From positions 1 to 17,797 of the forward strand of contig JAXDNJ010000061.1 of assembly GCA_034669505.1 (NCBI GenBank): a DNA stretch of 17,797 nt, given 5' to 3'. The stretch comes from JAFASC01 sp034669505. GTDB lineage: Bacteria > Pseudomonadota > Alphaproteobacteria > Rhizobiales > Beijerinckiaceae. Positions within the stretch are counted from its first letter, which is position 1; each line of letters starts with the position of its first letter. Under the pieces are notes generated by a model. It worked only from the letters and a program-made list of their open reading frames with translations, did not search any database and had not been told where the DNA came from. Shown piece after piece: positions 1 to 6,986 of the stretch. Position numbers and translations under genes: made by a program.

Positions 1-27
1 TGATCGGATCGTCCCAAGGATTTTTGG

Positions 28-1536
28 ATGCGGGACTTGGGTCTGCAAAGCGGCAAAGAGCGGCACGCCGGGCGGGCAGGGAGCGCCCTGCGCGGGTTCG
101 TCGCGGCGGCGCTGCTGCTCGGCCTCGGTGCCTGCGCCAGCCTCGAGCATGTCGGCGTGCCGCCGCTCGCGACAGCCGTGCCGGCCGCGGCGCCGCGCAC
201 ACTGCAGATCGATTCACCGGCCTCGCTCGAGGCGAAACGCCTCGCCGCGACTTTCGGTGGCGAGTACCGCGCTCCGGCGGCCGAGGCCTACCTCAACGAC
301 ATCTTGGCCAAGCTCGCGCAGGCGAGCGAGATTCCGGGCGAGACCGCCTACAAGGTGACGATCCTCAATTCGCCCGTGATCAACGCCTTCGCGCTGCCCT
401 CGGGCAACCTGTTTCTGACCCGCGGGCTCTTGGCGCTCGCCAACGACAGCGCCGAGATCGCGGCCGTCATGGCGCACGAGATCGGCCACGTGACGGCGCG
501 GCACGCCTATGCCCGCGCCGAGCGCGAGAAGGAGGCCGCGGTCGTCAGCCAGGCCGCGAGCATCATCCAGAGCCGGCAGAAGGGGGAGGAGGTGGAGGCG
601 CTGAAAAAGCAGACGCTCGCCGGCTTCTCTCGCCAGCAGGAGCTCGAGGCGGACGGAATCGGTATCCGCGTCATCGCGCGGGCGGGATACGACCCTTACG
701 GCGCGTCGCGCTTCCTGACTTCGCTCGGGCGCTCGATGACATTGCGCGCGGCGCTTGTCGGCCAGAAGTCGTCGGCCGACAAACCCGACATGCTGTCGAC
801 CCATCCCTCGACGCCGGAGCGGATCGCGCAGGCGGTGGCAGCGGCCCGGCAGATCGGCGCGCCGGGGATCGGAACGCGCGACCGGGCGGGGTACCTGGCC
901 TCGATCGACGGCATGGCGTTCGGCGACGATCCCGCCGACGGCTACGCGCGCGGGCGGAAATTCGTGCATCCGCGGCTCGGCTTCGCCTTCGTCGCGCCGG
1001 AGGGCTTCGTGCTGGAGAATTCTGCGCAGGCGCTGCTCGGTATAAAGAACGGCGGCGCCGAGGCGCTTCGCCTCGATAGCGCGCGCGTACCGACGACGAC
1101 GACATTGGAAACCTATGTCGCCTCAGGCTGGATCGAGGGCCTGCTGCAAAGCTCGGTCGAGAACACGGAAATAAGCGGCATGCCCGCAGTCTTGGCGACA
1201 GCGCGCGCTGGCGAGTGGAACTTTCGGCTCGCGGCAATCCGCAAGAACGAGGATGTCTATCGCCTGATCTTCGCCGCGCGCGCGCTGACCGGCGAGGCGG
1301 ACGGGCGCTTCAAATCTGCGATCGCCAGCTTCCGCCAGACGACGCGGGAAGATATGAGCGATATCAAGCCGTTGCGGCTCGCCATCGTGAAGGCAAATGC
1401 CGGTCAACGCGCCGAGGAACTCGCGCGAGGGATGGCGATCGCCGACCGGCCGCTGGAGCACTTTCTACTCCTGAACGGCCTCGAGGCGGCCGGGCCGCTC
1501 ACTGCCGGGGAATCGTACAAGGCCATCGCAGAATAG
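28..1536 (+). CDS. M48 family Zn metalloprotease, lipoprotein
   Basis: Predicted zinc-dependent endopeptidase of family M48, anchored as a lipoprotein and probably acting on envelope proteins in the periplasm. The 502-residue product has a basic N-terminus, a hydrophobic stretch (about 21-35) and a lipobox LGAC with Cys36. The catalytic motif HEIGH lies at 150-154. The ELEAD motif at 205-209 supplies the usual third zinc ligand, a glutamate. The last 55 or so residues (from about 445) form a separate C-terminal module seen in many alphaproteobacterial M48 lipoproteins; its function is unknown to me. The ATG start is supported by AAGGA at 16-20, 7 nt upstream. The gene is followed by rpoH2 on the same strand after 169 nt, but that gap carries its own promoter, so co-transcription is not required. 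The substrate cannot be told from sequence. Confidence 0.93.
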   Translation: MRDLGLQSGKERHAGRAGSALRGFVAAALLLGLGACASLEHVGVPPLATAVPAAAPRTLQIDSPASLEAKRLAATFGGEYRAPAAEAYLNDILAKLAQASEIPGETAYKVTILNSPVINAFALPSGNLFLTRGLLALANDSAEIAAVMAHEIGHVTARHAYARAEREKEAAVVSQAASIIQSRQKGEEVEALKKQTLAGFSRQQELEADGIGIRVIARAGYDPYGASRFLTSLGRSMTLRAALVGQKSSADKPDMLSTHPSTPERIAQAVAAARQIGAPGIGTRDRAGYLASIDGMAFGDDPADGYARGRKFVHPRLGFAFVAPEGFVLENSAQALLGIKNGGAEALRLDSARVPTTTTLETYVASGWIEGLLQSSVENTEISGMPAVLATARAGEWNFRLAAIRKNEDVYRLIFAARALTGEADGRFKSAIASFRQTTREDMSDIKPLRLAIVKANAGQRAEELARGMAIADRPLEHFLLLNGLEAAGPLTAGESYKAIAE

Positions 1537-1584
1537 CTCACGAGCTTGTGAGCCCCATGCGTGGTTCTGCCGCAAGGCGGAACC
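1536..1584 (+). terminator. Two tandem stem-loops after the M48 gene, possible terminator
   Basis: The first stem-loop (1536-1553) pairs GCTCAC with GTGAGC and begins at the last base of the M48 stop codon. The second (1563-1584) is a 9-bp stem, with one G-T pair, closed by a GCAA tetraloop. It is followed by CCCCTCTCTC rather than a clean T-run, so intrinsic termination would be weak. The 3' arm of the second hairpin contains the GGAAC -35 element of the rpoH2 promoter. Whether these end the M48 transcript or only stabilise its 3' end is inference. Confidence 0.35.
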
Positions 1585-1604
1585 CCCTCTCTCAGCCGTT
1601 CGTT
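1579..1604 (+). promoter_or_regulatory. EcfG-type (general stress sigma) promoter of rpoH2
   Basis: GGAAC at 1579-1583 and CGTT at 1601-1604 are separated by 17 nt. This matches the alphaproteobacterial EcfG/RpoE2 consensus GGAAC-N16/17-CGTT exactly. Transcription would start near 1611, giving a leader of about 95 nt before rpoH2. In Sinorhizobium meliloti rpoH2 is a known target of RpoE2, so the placement fits family knowledge. Confidence 0.75.
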
Positions 1605-1705
1605 TAGGGGTGTCAGCACGCGCGTCGAGAGCGCTGCCGCCGCGGGCTTGCACCGGCGCTCCACTGCATCTGGGGCCCTCGTCGTGCAAGTAAAGAGGGT
1701 GATTT

Positions 1706-2581
<876 letters not shown>

Positions 2582-2604
2582 GGCGCAAGGTCCCGCCAAA
2601 CGAA

Positions 2605-2632
2605 AAAGGCCCGGCAGTTCTGCCGGGCCTTT
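2605..2632. terminator. Bidirectional rho-independent terminator between rpoH2 and carD
   Basis: A perfect 12-bp stem, AAAGGCCCGGCA paired with TGCCGGGCCTTT, encloses the loop GTTC. It reads into TTTT on the plus strand and TTTTT on the minus strand. It sits between two convergent genes, with stop codons at 2579-2581 (rpoH2) and 2650-2652 (carD), and can serve both. Confidence 0.9.
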
Positions 2633-2649
2633 TGCAGGTATTCGCGATC

Positions 2650-4194
2650 TTACGCGGCCGCCTCTTCGACTTGCGCGTCCGCCCCCTCGGCCTCCCCGTC
2701 GGTCTCACCCTCGGCTTTGAGGCCGCGGCGGGGGCCCTTCTGCAGCTGCGTCTCGATGACTTTCAGCGTCTCCGTCTCCGTCATCTTCTGCACCGCGCCG
2801 ATCTCGCGCGCCATCCGGTCGAGGGCCGCCTCGTAGAGCTGGCGCTCGGAATAGGACTGCTCCGGCTGCGCCTCCGAGCGGTAGAGGTCGCGGATCACTT
2901 CGGCGATGGCGATGAGATCGCCGGAATTGATCTTCGCCTCGTATTCCTGAGCACGGCGCGACCACATCGTGCGCTTGATACGGGCCCGGCCGGTCAGCAC
3001 ATCGAGTGCCCTCTGCACGAGCGCGGGGTCAGCGAGCTTGCGCAAGCCGACGCTGACGACCTTGGGGGTGGGAACCTTCAACGTCATCTTATCTTTGGCG
3101 AAGCTGATGACGTAGAGTTCGAGCTTGAAACCAGCGACCTCTTGCTCCTCGATGGCGACGATCTGGCCGACACCGTGGGCAGGATAAACGACGAATTCCT
3201 CGAGCCTAAAACCAGGCCGCGGACCGCTCGGCTTGGCGACCGCGCGGGACTGAAGCTGGTGCAGCCGGGGGTCGACGGGCCGGCCGGCCATCGCCGCACT
3301 AAATCCCGGCCGCTGCGGAGCAACGGCTGGAGCTGCAGCAGCGGGCTCTTTCACAGCCGTCTCGGGAGCAGGCGCGGGTGCGGCAGACCTTGACTCCGGC
3401 CGTGGCGCGGTGGCCGGCGCAGAGACGACGCTCGACACAGCCGCGGCTGCCGGTGCAACGCGGGCTTTCGCTTCGGCCGCAGCCGCCTGACCGACTCGGC
3501 GAATCGTTTCAAGCAGGATCGTGCTGGCGGAGGTTTCCGGCTTGGCTGAAATCTTGGACGTGGCCGCCTTGGCCGCGGCGGGCTTGTGGGCTGCCGCCGG
3601 CTTGGCCGTAGACGCCGGTTGCACGACGGCTGCGGCAGCGGTTTCGGCCGCCTGTGTCGCCTGAACCGTCACATCCTTCACCTTCTCGACGAGGGTTTCG
3701 ACGGGCGTCGCAGGCTTAGATGTGCCGGCAATCTTCGTTGCTTTTGTGACGTTCGTGGCCTTCGCCGGCTTGGCGACGGCGCGACGGCTCGTCTCCGACA
3801 CCTTGCGCTGTGTCGCGAGTGTCATTTTGTTGCGAGGCGCCTGGGCCTTCTGGGCGCTCGCCGTCTTCTTGTTCCGCATCTCCACTGTCGTGGGTTTCCT
3901 TTCGATCGAATTCCTGCGTGCCGCCGCTGCTTTGCTCTTTGAGGTTCCCGCCCGTGTGGCCGTTCTGGCGCTCTTCTGAGCGCTCTTGCCGCTCGCTTTG
4001 GCCGTATGTTTGCGTGTCTCACTCGCGCGCGCGCTTGCCGTGGGCGTCGCGGTAGTCTTCCGCGATCGCGTAGACGTGCTCGCAGCCTTGGCTAAGCTAC
4101 GCTTTGCGCTCGCTTTGGAGGACTTCGTTTTCGAAGAGCTCCGCGCTCCCGCTCCCGCCTTTGATTTCTTTGAACTTTTCTTGAGAGACGCCAT
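2650..4194 (-). CDS. CarD/CdnL-family RNA polymerase regulator with long Lys/Ala-rich N-terminal extension
   Basis: CarD-family proteins bind the RNA polymerase beta subunit and promoter DNA to stabilise open complexes. The CarD part of this 514-residue protein occupies only about residues 325-486. It opens with FVVYPAHGVGQIVAIEEQE and continues into a C-terminal helical DNA-binding half containing RTMWSRRAQEYEAKINSGDL. An acidic tail rich in Glu and Ala ends the protein. The first 320 or so residues are low complexity: Lys, Ala, Ser, Thr, Pro and Arg with repeated SAK, AAK and KPA-like steps, resembling a histone H1 tail and probably disordered. Typical CarD proteins are about 160-200 residues. 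An in-frame upstream start exists at 4236, but the ATG at 4194 has AGGAG 10 nt upstream and begins with MASLKKSSKK, so I chose it. fdxA lies upstream on the same strand but is separated by a terminator. Confidence 0.9.
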   Translation of the reverse strand: MASLKKSSKKSKAGAGARSSSKTKSSKASAKRSLAKAASTSTRSRKTTATPTASARASETRKHTAKASGKSAQKSARTATRAGTSKSKAAAARRNSIERKPTTVEMRNKKTASAQKAQAPRNKMTLATQRKVSETSRRAVAKPAKATNVTKATKIAGTSKPATPVETLVEKVKDVTVQATQAAETAAAAVVQPASTAKPAAAHKPAAAKAATSKISAKPETSASTILLETIRRVGQAAAAEAKARVAPAAAAVSSVVSAPATAPRPESRSAAPAPAPETAVKEPAAAAPAVAPQRPGFSAAMAGRPVDPRLHQLQSRAVAKPSGPRPGFRLEEFVVYPAHGVGQIVAIEEQEVAGFKLELYVISFAKDKMTLKVPTPKVVSVGLRKLADPALVQRALDVLTGRARIKRTMWSRRAQEYEAKINSGDLIAIAEVIRDLYRSEAQPEQSYSERQLYEAALDRMAREIGAVQKMTETETLKVIETQLQKGPRRGLKAEGETDGEAEGADAQVEEAAA

Positions 4195-4449
4195 ACGCGG
4201 TTCACTCCTGCCTCGTTCCGCTCGACAGCGGAACACGCGACCGGCGATGCGATACGCGGCATCGCCTCAACACGGCCATCGATCGGCAATCACCCGCCAT
4301 CCGGCGCGTCCGCCGTGGCTCAAACCTGAGCTACGGACTAGAGCCGGCCGAGTCGGAGTCGCGTGTCGAAAAAGGCCCCGGAATCGGAGCCAAGCTAGGG
4401 ATGATCGACAGGCGCGGCGGTGAGGAGCGAAAGTTAACCGTTAAGAATT
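4195..4449 (-). other. Hairpin-rich 5' leader region of carD
   Basis: This stretch of about 250 nt has no credible gene. On the carD transcript it would hold three perfect or near-perfect hairpins: 4313-4336 (10-bp stem, one G-T pair, 4-nt loop), 4244-4265 (7-bp stem, 8-nt loop) and 4215-4234 (8-bp stem, 4-nt loop). The last lies 5 nt from the AGGAG at 4205-4209 that sets the carD start. A palindrome TTAAC-C-GTTAA at 4434-4444 sits where transcription would begin. GC-rich DNA forms stems easily, so function is inference. The transcript start depends on the weaker promoter call at 4450-4478. Confidence 0.4.
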
Positions 4450-4478
4450 CGTATATCATATAAGGAGGGCAAAATCAA
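4450..4478 (-). promoter_or_regulatory. Possible sigma-70 promoter of carD
   Basis: On the minus strand TTGATT (4478-4473) and TATACG (4455-4450) are separated by 17 nt, inside an AT-rich island that stands out from the surroundings. This is a fair but imperfect match to the -35 and -10 consensus. It is the best candidate between the fdxA terminator and carD. Confidence 0.4.
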
Positions 4479-4535
4479 AGAAAACCCGCCTTCGCCAAAG
4501 ACTTCAGCGCCCGGAAGGTTAAAACATGGCAAGGT

Positions 4536-4558
4536 AAAAAGGCGCAATCGGAGGCGCC
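4536..4558 (-). terminator. Rho-independent terminator of fdxA
   Basis: On the minus strand GGCGC pairs with GCGCC around an 8-nt loop and is followed directly by TTTTT (4540-4536), 18 nt after the fdxA stop codon. The short stem and clean T-run fit an intrinsic terminator. It separates fdxA from carD transcription. Confidence 0.65.
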
Positions 4559-4575
4559 GTCGATCGAGCTACAGC

Positions 4576-4911
4576 TCAGTCCCCCTCACCGGGCTTTGAG
4601 GAAAACAGCTCAAGCTTGCCCTCCATCCCATCGTATTCCTTGGCGTCCGGCGGCGGCTCGCGCTTGACCGTGATGTTCGGCCAGTTCTTCGACATGTCGG
4701 TGTTCAGCTTCAGCCAGTCTTCGAGGCCCGGCTCCGTATCCGGCTTGATCGCTTCGGCCGGGCATTCCGGCTCGCAGACGCCGCAATCGATACATTCATC
4801 GGGATGGATGACGAGCATGTTCTCGCCCTCGTAGAAGCAGTCCACGGGGCAGACCTCAACACAATCCATGTACTTGCACTTGATGCAGTTTTCCGTGACG
4901 ATGTAGGTCAT
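4576..4911 (-). CDS. fdxA: Ferredoxin FdxA, 7Fe-8S type
   Basis: Small soluble electron carrier with one [3Fe-4S] and one [4Fe-4S] cluster. The 111-residue product has cysteines at 9, 12, 17, 21, 25, 40, 43, 46 and 50. The first motif is broken (C9-I-K-C12-x4-C17-x3-C21-P) and the second is classical (C40-I-D-C43-G-V-C46-x3-C50-P), the pattern of the FdxA family. The C-terminal half, containing WPNI and a Pro/Asp-rich stretch, is also typical of alphaproteobacterial FdxA. GGAGAGGG just upstream of the ATG is a strong ribosome binding site. The S4-domain gene precedes it by 100 nt on the same strand and a terminator follows. Its redox partner is not shown by context. Confidence 0.96.
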   Translation of the reverse strand: MTYIVTENCIKCKYMDCVEVCPVDCFYEGENMLVIHPDECIDCGVCEPECPAEAIKPDTEPGLEDWLKLNTDMSKNWPNITVKREPPPDAKEYDGMEGKLELFSSKPGEGD

Positions 4912-5011
4912 TCAACCCTCTCCACGCGGAACGGTCCCGCGGGCCAAGTTTGCGCGCTTGCTAGCCCCTTTGGCAGGGCTCTGCAACCACCCAGAACAGC
5001 CCGTGCGGTGC

Positions 5012-5326
5012 TTACTCGCAGGGGCCGTGAGCCGCTCGATCGGCGCTCTTTGGCCCGCTCAATTCATCATAGAGCAGGCGCGCTTCCGAATAAGGTCCGC
5101 GGCGCTCGGCATTTGCCACGATCCGCAGGACCTTGACGTCACGATCGAGCGCGATGGTGAGGACGTCGCCCGGCCCGACCGGCTTCGCCGGCGTCTCGAC
5201 GCGCACAGAATTCACCCTGATGCGGCCGTCGGTTACGAGCTTTGCTGCCAGTGTCCGGCTTTTAACGATGCGGGCAAACCACAGCCACTTATCGACGCGC
5301 TGGCGCGTGGATACGGGATCGTTCAT
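5012..5326 (-). CDS. S4-domain RNA-binding protein, Hsp15 (HslR)-like
   Basis: Small RNA-binding protein of 104 residues. The S4 domain covers about residues 9-70 and begins RVDKWLWFARIVKSRTLA, followed by the DGRIRVN turn and a GDVLTI strand. This arrangement is that of Hsp15, which in Escherichia coli binds stalled 50S ribosomal subunits carrying nascent chains. The C-terminal tail is short and charged. The protein is near family size for the alphaproteobacterial version. No strong ribosome binding site precedes the ATG. It lies upstream of fdxA and carD on the same strand; this trio is a familiar neighbourhood in Hyphomicrobiales. A helicase gene that often precedes it in relatives is not present here; instead a divergent methyltransferase gene follows after 100 nt. 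Confidence 0.9.
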   Translation of the reverse strand: MNDPVSTRQRVDKWLWFARIVKSRTLAAKLVTDGRIRVNSVRVETPAKPVGPGDVLTIALDRDVKVLRIVANAERRGPYSEARLLYDELSGPKSADRAAHGPCE

Positions 5327-5338
5327 CGCGCGGTGTCA

Positions 5339-5377
5339 CATCGGTATGTTGCAGGTAACCATATGTTCCTGCCGATG
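5339..5377. promoter_or_regulatory. Nested inverted repeats in a divergent intergenic region
   Basis: GCAGG (5351-5355) faces CCTGC (5368-5372) and AAC faces GTT around the centre CATAT. An outer pair, CATCGG (5339-5344) and CCGATG (5372-5377), flanks it. The 100-nt gap between the S4-domain gene and the methyltransferase gene is AT-rich for this window and must hold both start regions. I infer a possible operator; no specific regulator is recognised. Confidence 0.25.
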
Positions 5378-5426
5378 TTGTACTTTCCTTTACGATATGA
5401 GCTTTTGCTGCGGTGACCCATAGCGC

Positions 5427-6212
5427 GTGAATGCGGCTCTCGACGCGATGTCCGATACAATCAGCATAACGCCCGTCTCTGTCGAGTCTTTGCCGATCGA
5501 TGGCAATGCCGAGCGCGCGGCCTCGCTTGCCGAAATAACGCGCCTGCTCGCGCAGCATTTCGGCCGCCGGCCAATCTCAGTTTACGAAGCGGGCGGAGGG
5601 TCGACATCCTATGTTCGCCTCGACGCACTGAATGTCGCCGGCATAACGGTCGTCGACATCGATCCGCGCCAGGTGGCCCGCAACGATATTGCGCACCAGA
5701 CCATCGTCGGCGACTTGCAAACGATCGAGCTTCCGGCGGAACGTTTCGATCTCGTCATCTGCTACAATGTCGTCGAGCATCTTCCACAATTGCCTGACGC
5801 GATTGAGCGCATGGCACGTGTGCTGAAGCCCGGCGGCCTGATCGTGATCGGCGCCCCAATGCCGATGTCGCTGAACGGGCTCGCGGCGCGATTCACGCCG
5901 CATTTCGTGCATGTCTGGATATGCCGCAATCTGCTCAAATGGCCGGACGCCGGAAAGCCCGGCTGTGCGCCGTTCCCGGTCGCGTATCATCGGCTCGTCA
6001 ATCCGCATGCGTTACGGGCGCATGTAAAGCGGCTTGGTCTCGAACCGGTTTATTTCCGGTCTTATTTCGGTTCGCTCATCGAGGAGATCGGGCGCAAAAA
6101 CGCGCTGCTCGGGCGCATGCTGATTGGCGCCGCCAAGCTGATCGAGGGCGCAACCCGCGGCGGGCTCGATCTCCTGCGCGGCGACTATCATCTCATATTG
6201 CGCAAGGAATGA
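5427..6212 (+). CDS. Class I SAM-dependent methyltransferase
   Basis: Methyltransferase_11-type enzyme that uses S-adenosylmethionine; the acceptor is unknown. The 261-residue product carries the Rossmann motifs in order: motif I VYEAGGGSTSY (52-62), acidic VVDIDP ending strand 2 (75-80), GDL (95-97), motif IV FDLVICYNVVEHL (107-119) and motif VI LKPGGLIVIGAP (133-144). The C-terminal half, rich in aromatic residues and Arg, would form the acceptor site. The start is a GTG at 5427; an ATG at 5448 is an equal alternative since neither has a clear ribosome binding site. It is a single gene: divergent from the S4-domain gene and convergent with the DUF3072 gene, 10 nt away. Such enzymes often modify cell-surface sugars or small molecules, but nothing here decides that. 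Confidence 0.88.
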   Translation: MNAALDAMSDTISITPVSVESLPIDGNAERAASLAEITRLLAQHFGRRPISVYEAGGGSTSYVRLDALNVAGITVVDIDPRQVARNDIAHQTIVGDLQTIELPAERFDLVICYNVVEHLPQLPDAIERMARVLKPGGLIVIGAPMPMSLNGLAARFTPHFVHVWICRNLLKWPDAGKPGCAPFPVAYHRLVNPHALRAHVKRLGLEPVYFRSYFGSLIEEIGRKNALLGRMLIGAAKLIEGATRGGLDLLRGDYHLILRKE

Positions 6213-6216
6213 CGCG

Positions 6217-6232
6217 CGGGCGTTATCGCCCG
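6217..6232 (+). terminator. Possible terminator hairpin after the methyltransferase gene
   Basis: CGGGCG and CGCCCG pair around the loop TTAT, followed by a pyrimidine-rich GTCTTCTCCTT. The hairpin overlaps the last codon and stop of the convergent DUF3072 gene. With no real T-run it is a weak candidate. Confidence 0.35.
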
Positions 6233-6477
6233 GTCTTCTCCTTCAGCGCATCGATGCGCATCGAGGCCTCAGCCTTCGTCAGTGACTCGTCGAAGGCGTC
6301 CGGCTCGTCGGCGATCTCGGACAGCGTCTTCATGTAAGACGCCTGCGCGCCGGTCATCGGCTCGCCGCCAGTGACCCAATCCGCTGGATCCTTTTCGGTA
6401 TTCGATTGCGGCGCGGGGTCGCGCTTCGGATTGTGGTCCGGTTCTTTGCTTTGCGTTTTCCGTGCGGCTTGCGACAT
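6223..6477 (-). CDS. DUF3072 domain protein
   Basis: Small hydrophilic cytoplasmic protein of unknown function, 84 residues. The N-terminal 29 residues are polar and probably disordered, rich in Lys, Asp, Pro and Gln. The conserved block starts at residue 30 with DPADWVTGGEPMTGAQASYM, followed by a Leu-Ser-Glu helix and the ending LTKAEASMRIDALKEKTGR. This matches what I know of DUF3072. AGGGAAG just upstream of the ATG is the ribosome binding site. The gene stands alone behind an EcfG-type promoter whose predicted transcript start is only 12-15 nt from the start codon, pointing to a role in general stress. It converges with the methyltransferase gene. No catalytic motif or membrane segment is visible. 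Confidence 0.88.
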   Translation of the reverse strand: MSQAARKTQSKEPDHNPKRDPAPQSNTEKDPADWVTGGEPMTGAQASYMKTLSEIADEPDAFDESLTKAEASMRIDALKEKTGR

Positions 6478-6499
6478 GCGTCTTCCCTTTTGCGATGAG

Positions 6500-6524
6500 A
6501 ACGCATAGGGAACGGCGGGGTTCC
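6500..6524 (-). promoter_or_regulatory. EcfG-type (general stress sigma) promoter of the DUF3072 gene
   Basis: On the minus strand GGAAC (6524-6520) and CGTT (6503-6500) are separated by 16 nt, an exact match to the EcfG consensus. It ends 22 nt before the ATG at 6477, leaving a short leader with the ribosome binding site. It is the second exact match in the window in the correct orientation close to a start codon. Confidence 0.75.
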
Positions 6525-6537
6525 TCGCGGTAAACGC

Positions 6538-6975
6538 CTATTCGGCTCCCTTTTGTGCCTTCAGGCCCGCGGCTTCGATGCCGGCGACGCAGCAGGTCTC
6601 GTCGTTGTCGGACGTGTCGCCGGAAATGCCGACGGCGCCGATGATCTCGCCAGACGCGTCCTTGATGATGACGCCGCCAGGCACCGGCATCATGCGGCCC
6701 CCGCTCGCCGCCGCGTAGCCCATGACGAACATCGGCGCCTTCTGCCAGCGCTCGAACAATTCGCGTGAGCCAAAGCCCATGCCGAGCCCGCCCCAGGCTT
6801 TGCCGGTGGCGATCTCGACGCGGGCGATGCCGGAATTGTCCTCGCGCTTCAGCGCGACCATGTGGCCGCCAGGGTCAAGCACGACGACGGTCAGCGGCAG
6901 GAGCTTCAGCTCGCGCCCCTTCGCAAGCGCGGCGTCAACGATCGTGCTCGCTTGCGCGAGGGTCAGGCGGGGCAT
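6538..6975 (-). CDS. GlcG/HbpS-family (heme-binding-like) protein
   Basis: Member of the GlcG/HbpS/PduO C-terminal fold family, 145 residues from the chosen start. Some relatives bind heme or cobalamin; the role of most is unknown. The start of the domain, LTLAQASTIVDAALAKGREL, is followed by VVVLDPGGHMVALKRED, a glycine-rich PVPGGVIIKDASGEIIGAVG strand pair and the terminal helix ETCCVAGIEAA. The ATG at 6975 is preferred over an upstream in-frame start at 7071 because AAGGAG lies 8 nt before it and the upstream residues are a basic run translated from within folA. The ribosome binding site overlaps the folA stop codon, so translation is probably coupled to folA. No signal peptide is seen. 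The adjacent CC pair near the C-terminus is notable, without known meaning. Confidence 0.85.
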   Translation of the reverse strand: MPRLTLAQASTIVDAALAKGRELKLLPLTVVVLDPGGHMVALKREDNSGIARVEIATGKAWGGLGMGFGSRELFERWQKAPMFVMGYAAASGGRMMPVPGGVIIKDASGEIIGAVGISGDTSDNDETCCVAGIEAAGLKAQKGAE

Positions 6976-6986
6976 GGGCGGGCTCC

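Noticed and set aside
24..1079. A 351-codon plus-strand frame overlapping the M48 gene
   Set aside because: The overlapping frame at 28-1536 has a lipobox, HEXXH and a ribosome binding site; the other is an arginine-rich shadow.
2632..3393. A 253-codon plus-strand frame opposite carD
   Set aside because: It is antisense to the conserved CarD domain and begins inside the terminator region; no family features or ribosome binding site.
4215..4240. A GGAAC element on the minus strand near carD as a third EcfG promoter
   Set aside because: After 17 nt the sequence is CGTA instead of CGTT, and the -10 would overlap the carD start codon.
4461..4480. A strong Shine-Dalgarno-like AAGGAGGG on the plus strand
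   Set aside because: No ATG, GTG or TTG start follows at a usable distance and no conserved frame exists; it lies within the predicted minus-strand carD promoter spacer.
4930..4960. GGAAC on the plus strand between fdxA and the S4-domain gene
   Set aside because: No CGTT at 16 or 17 nt and no gene in that direction.
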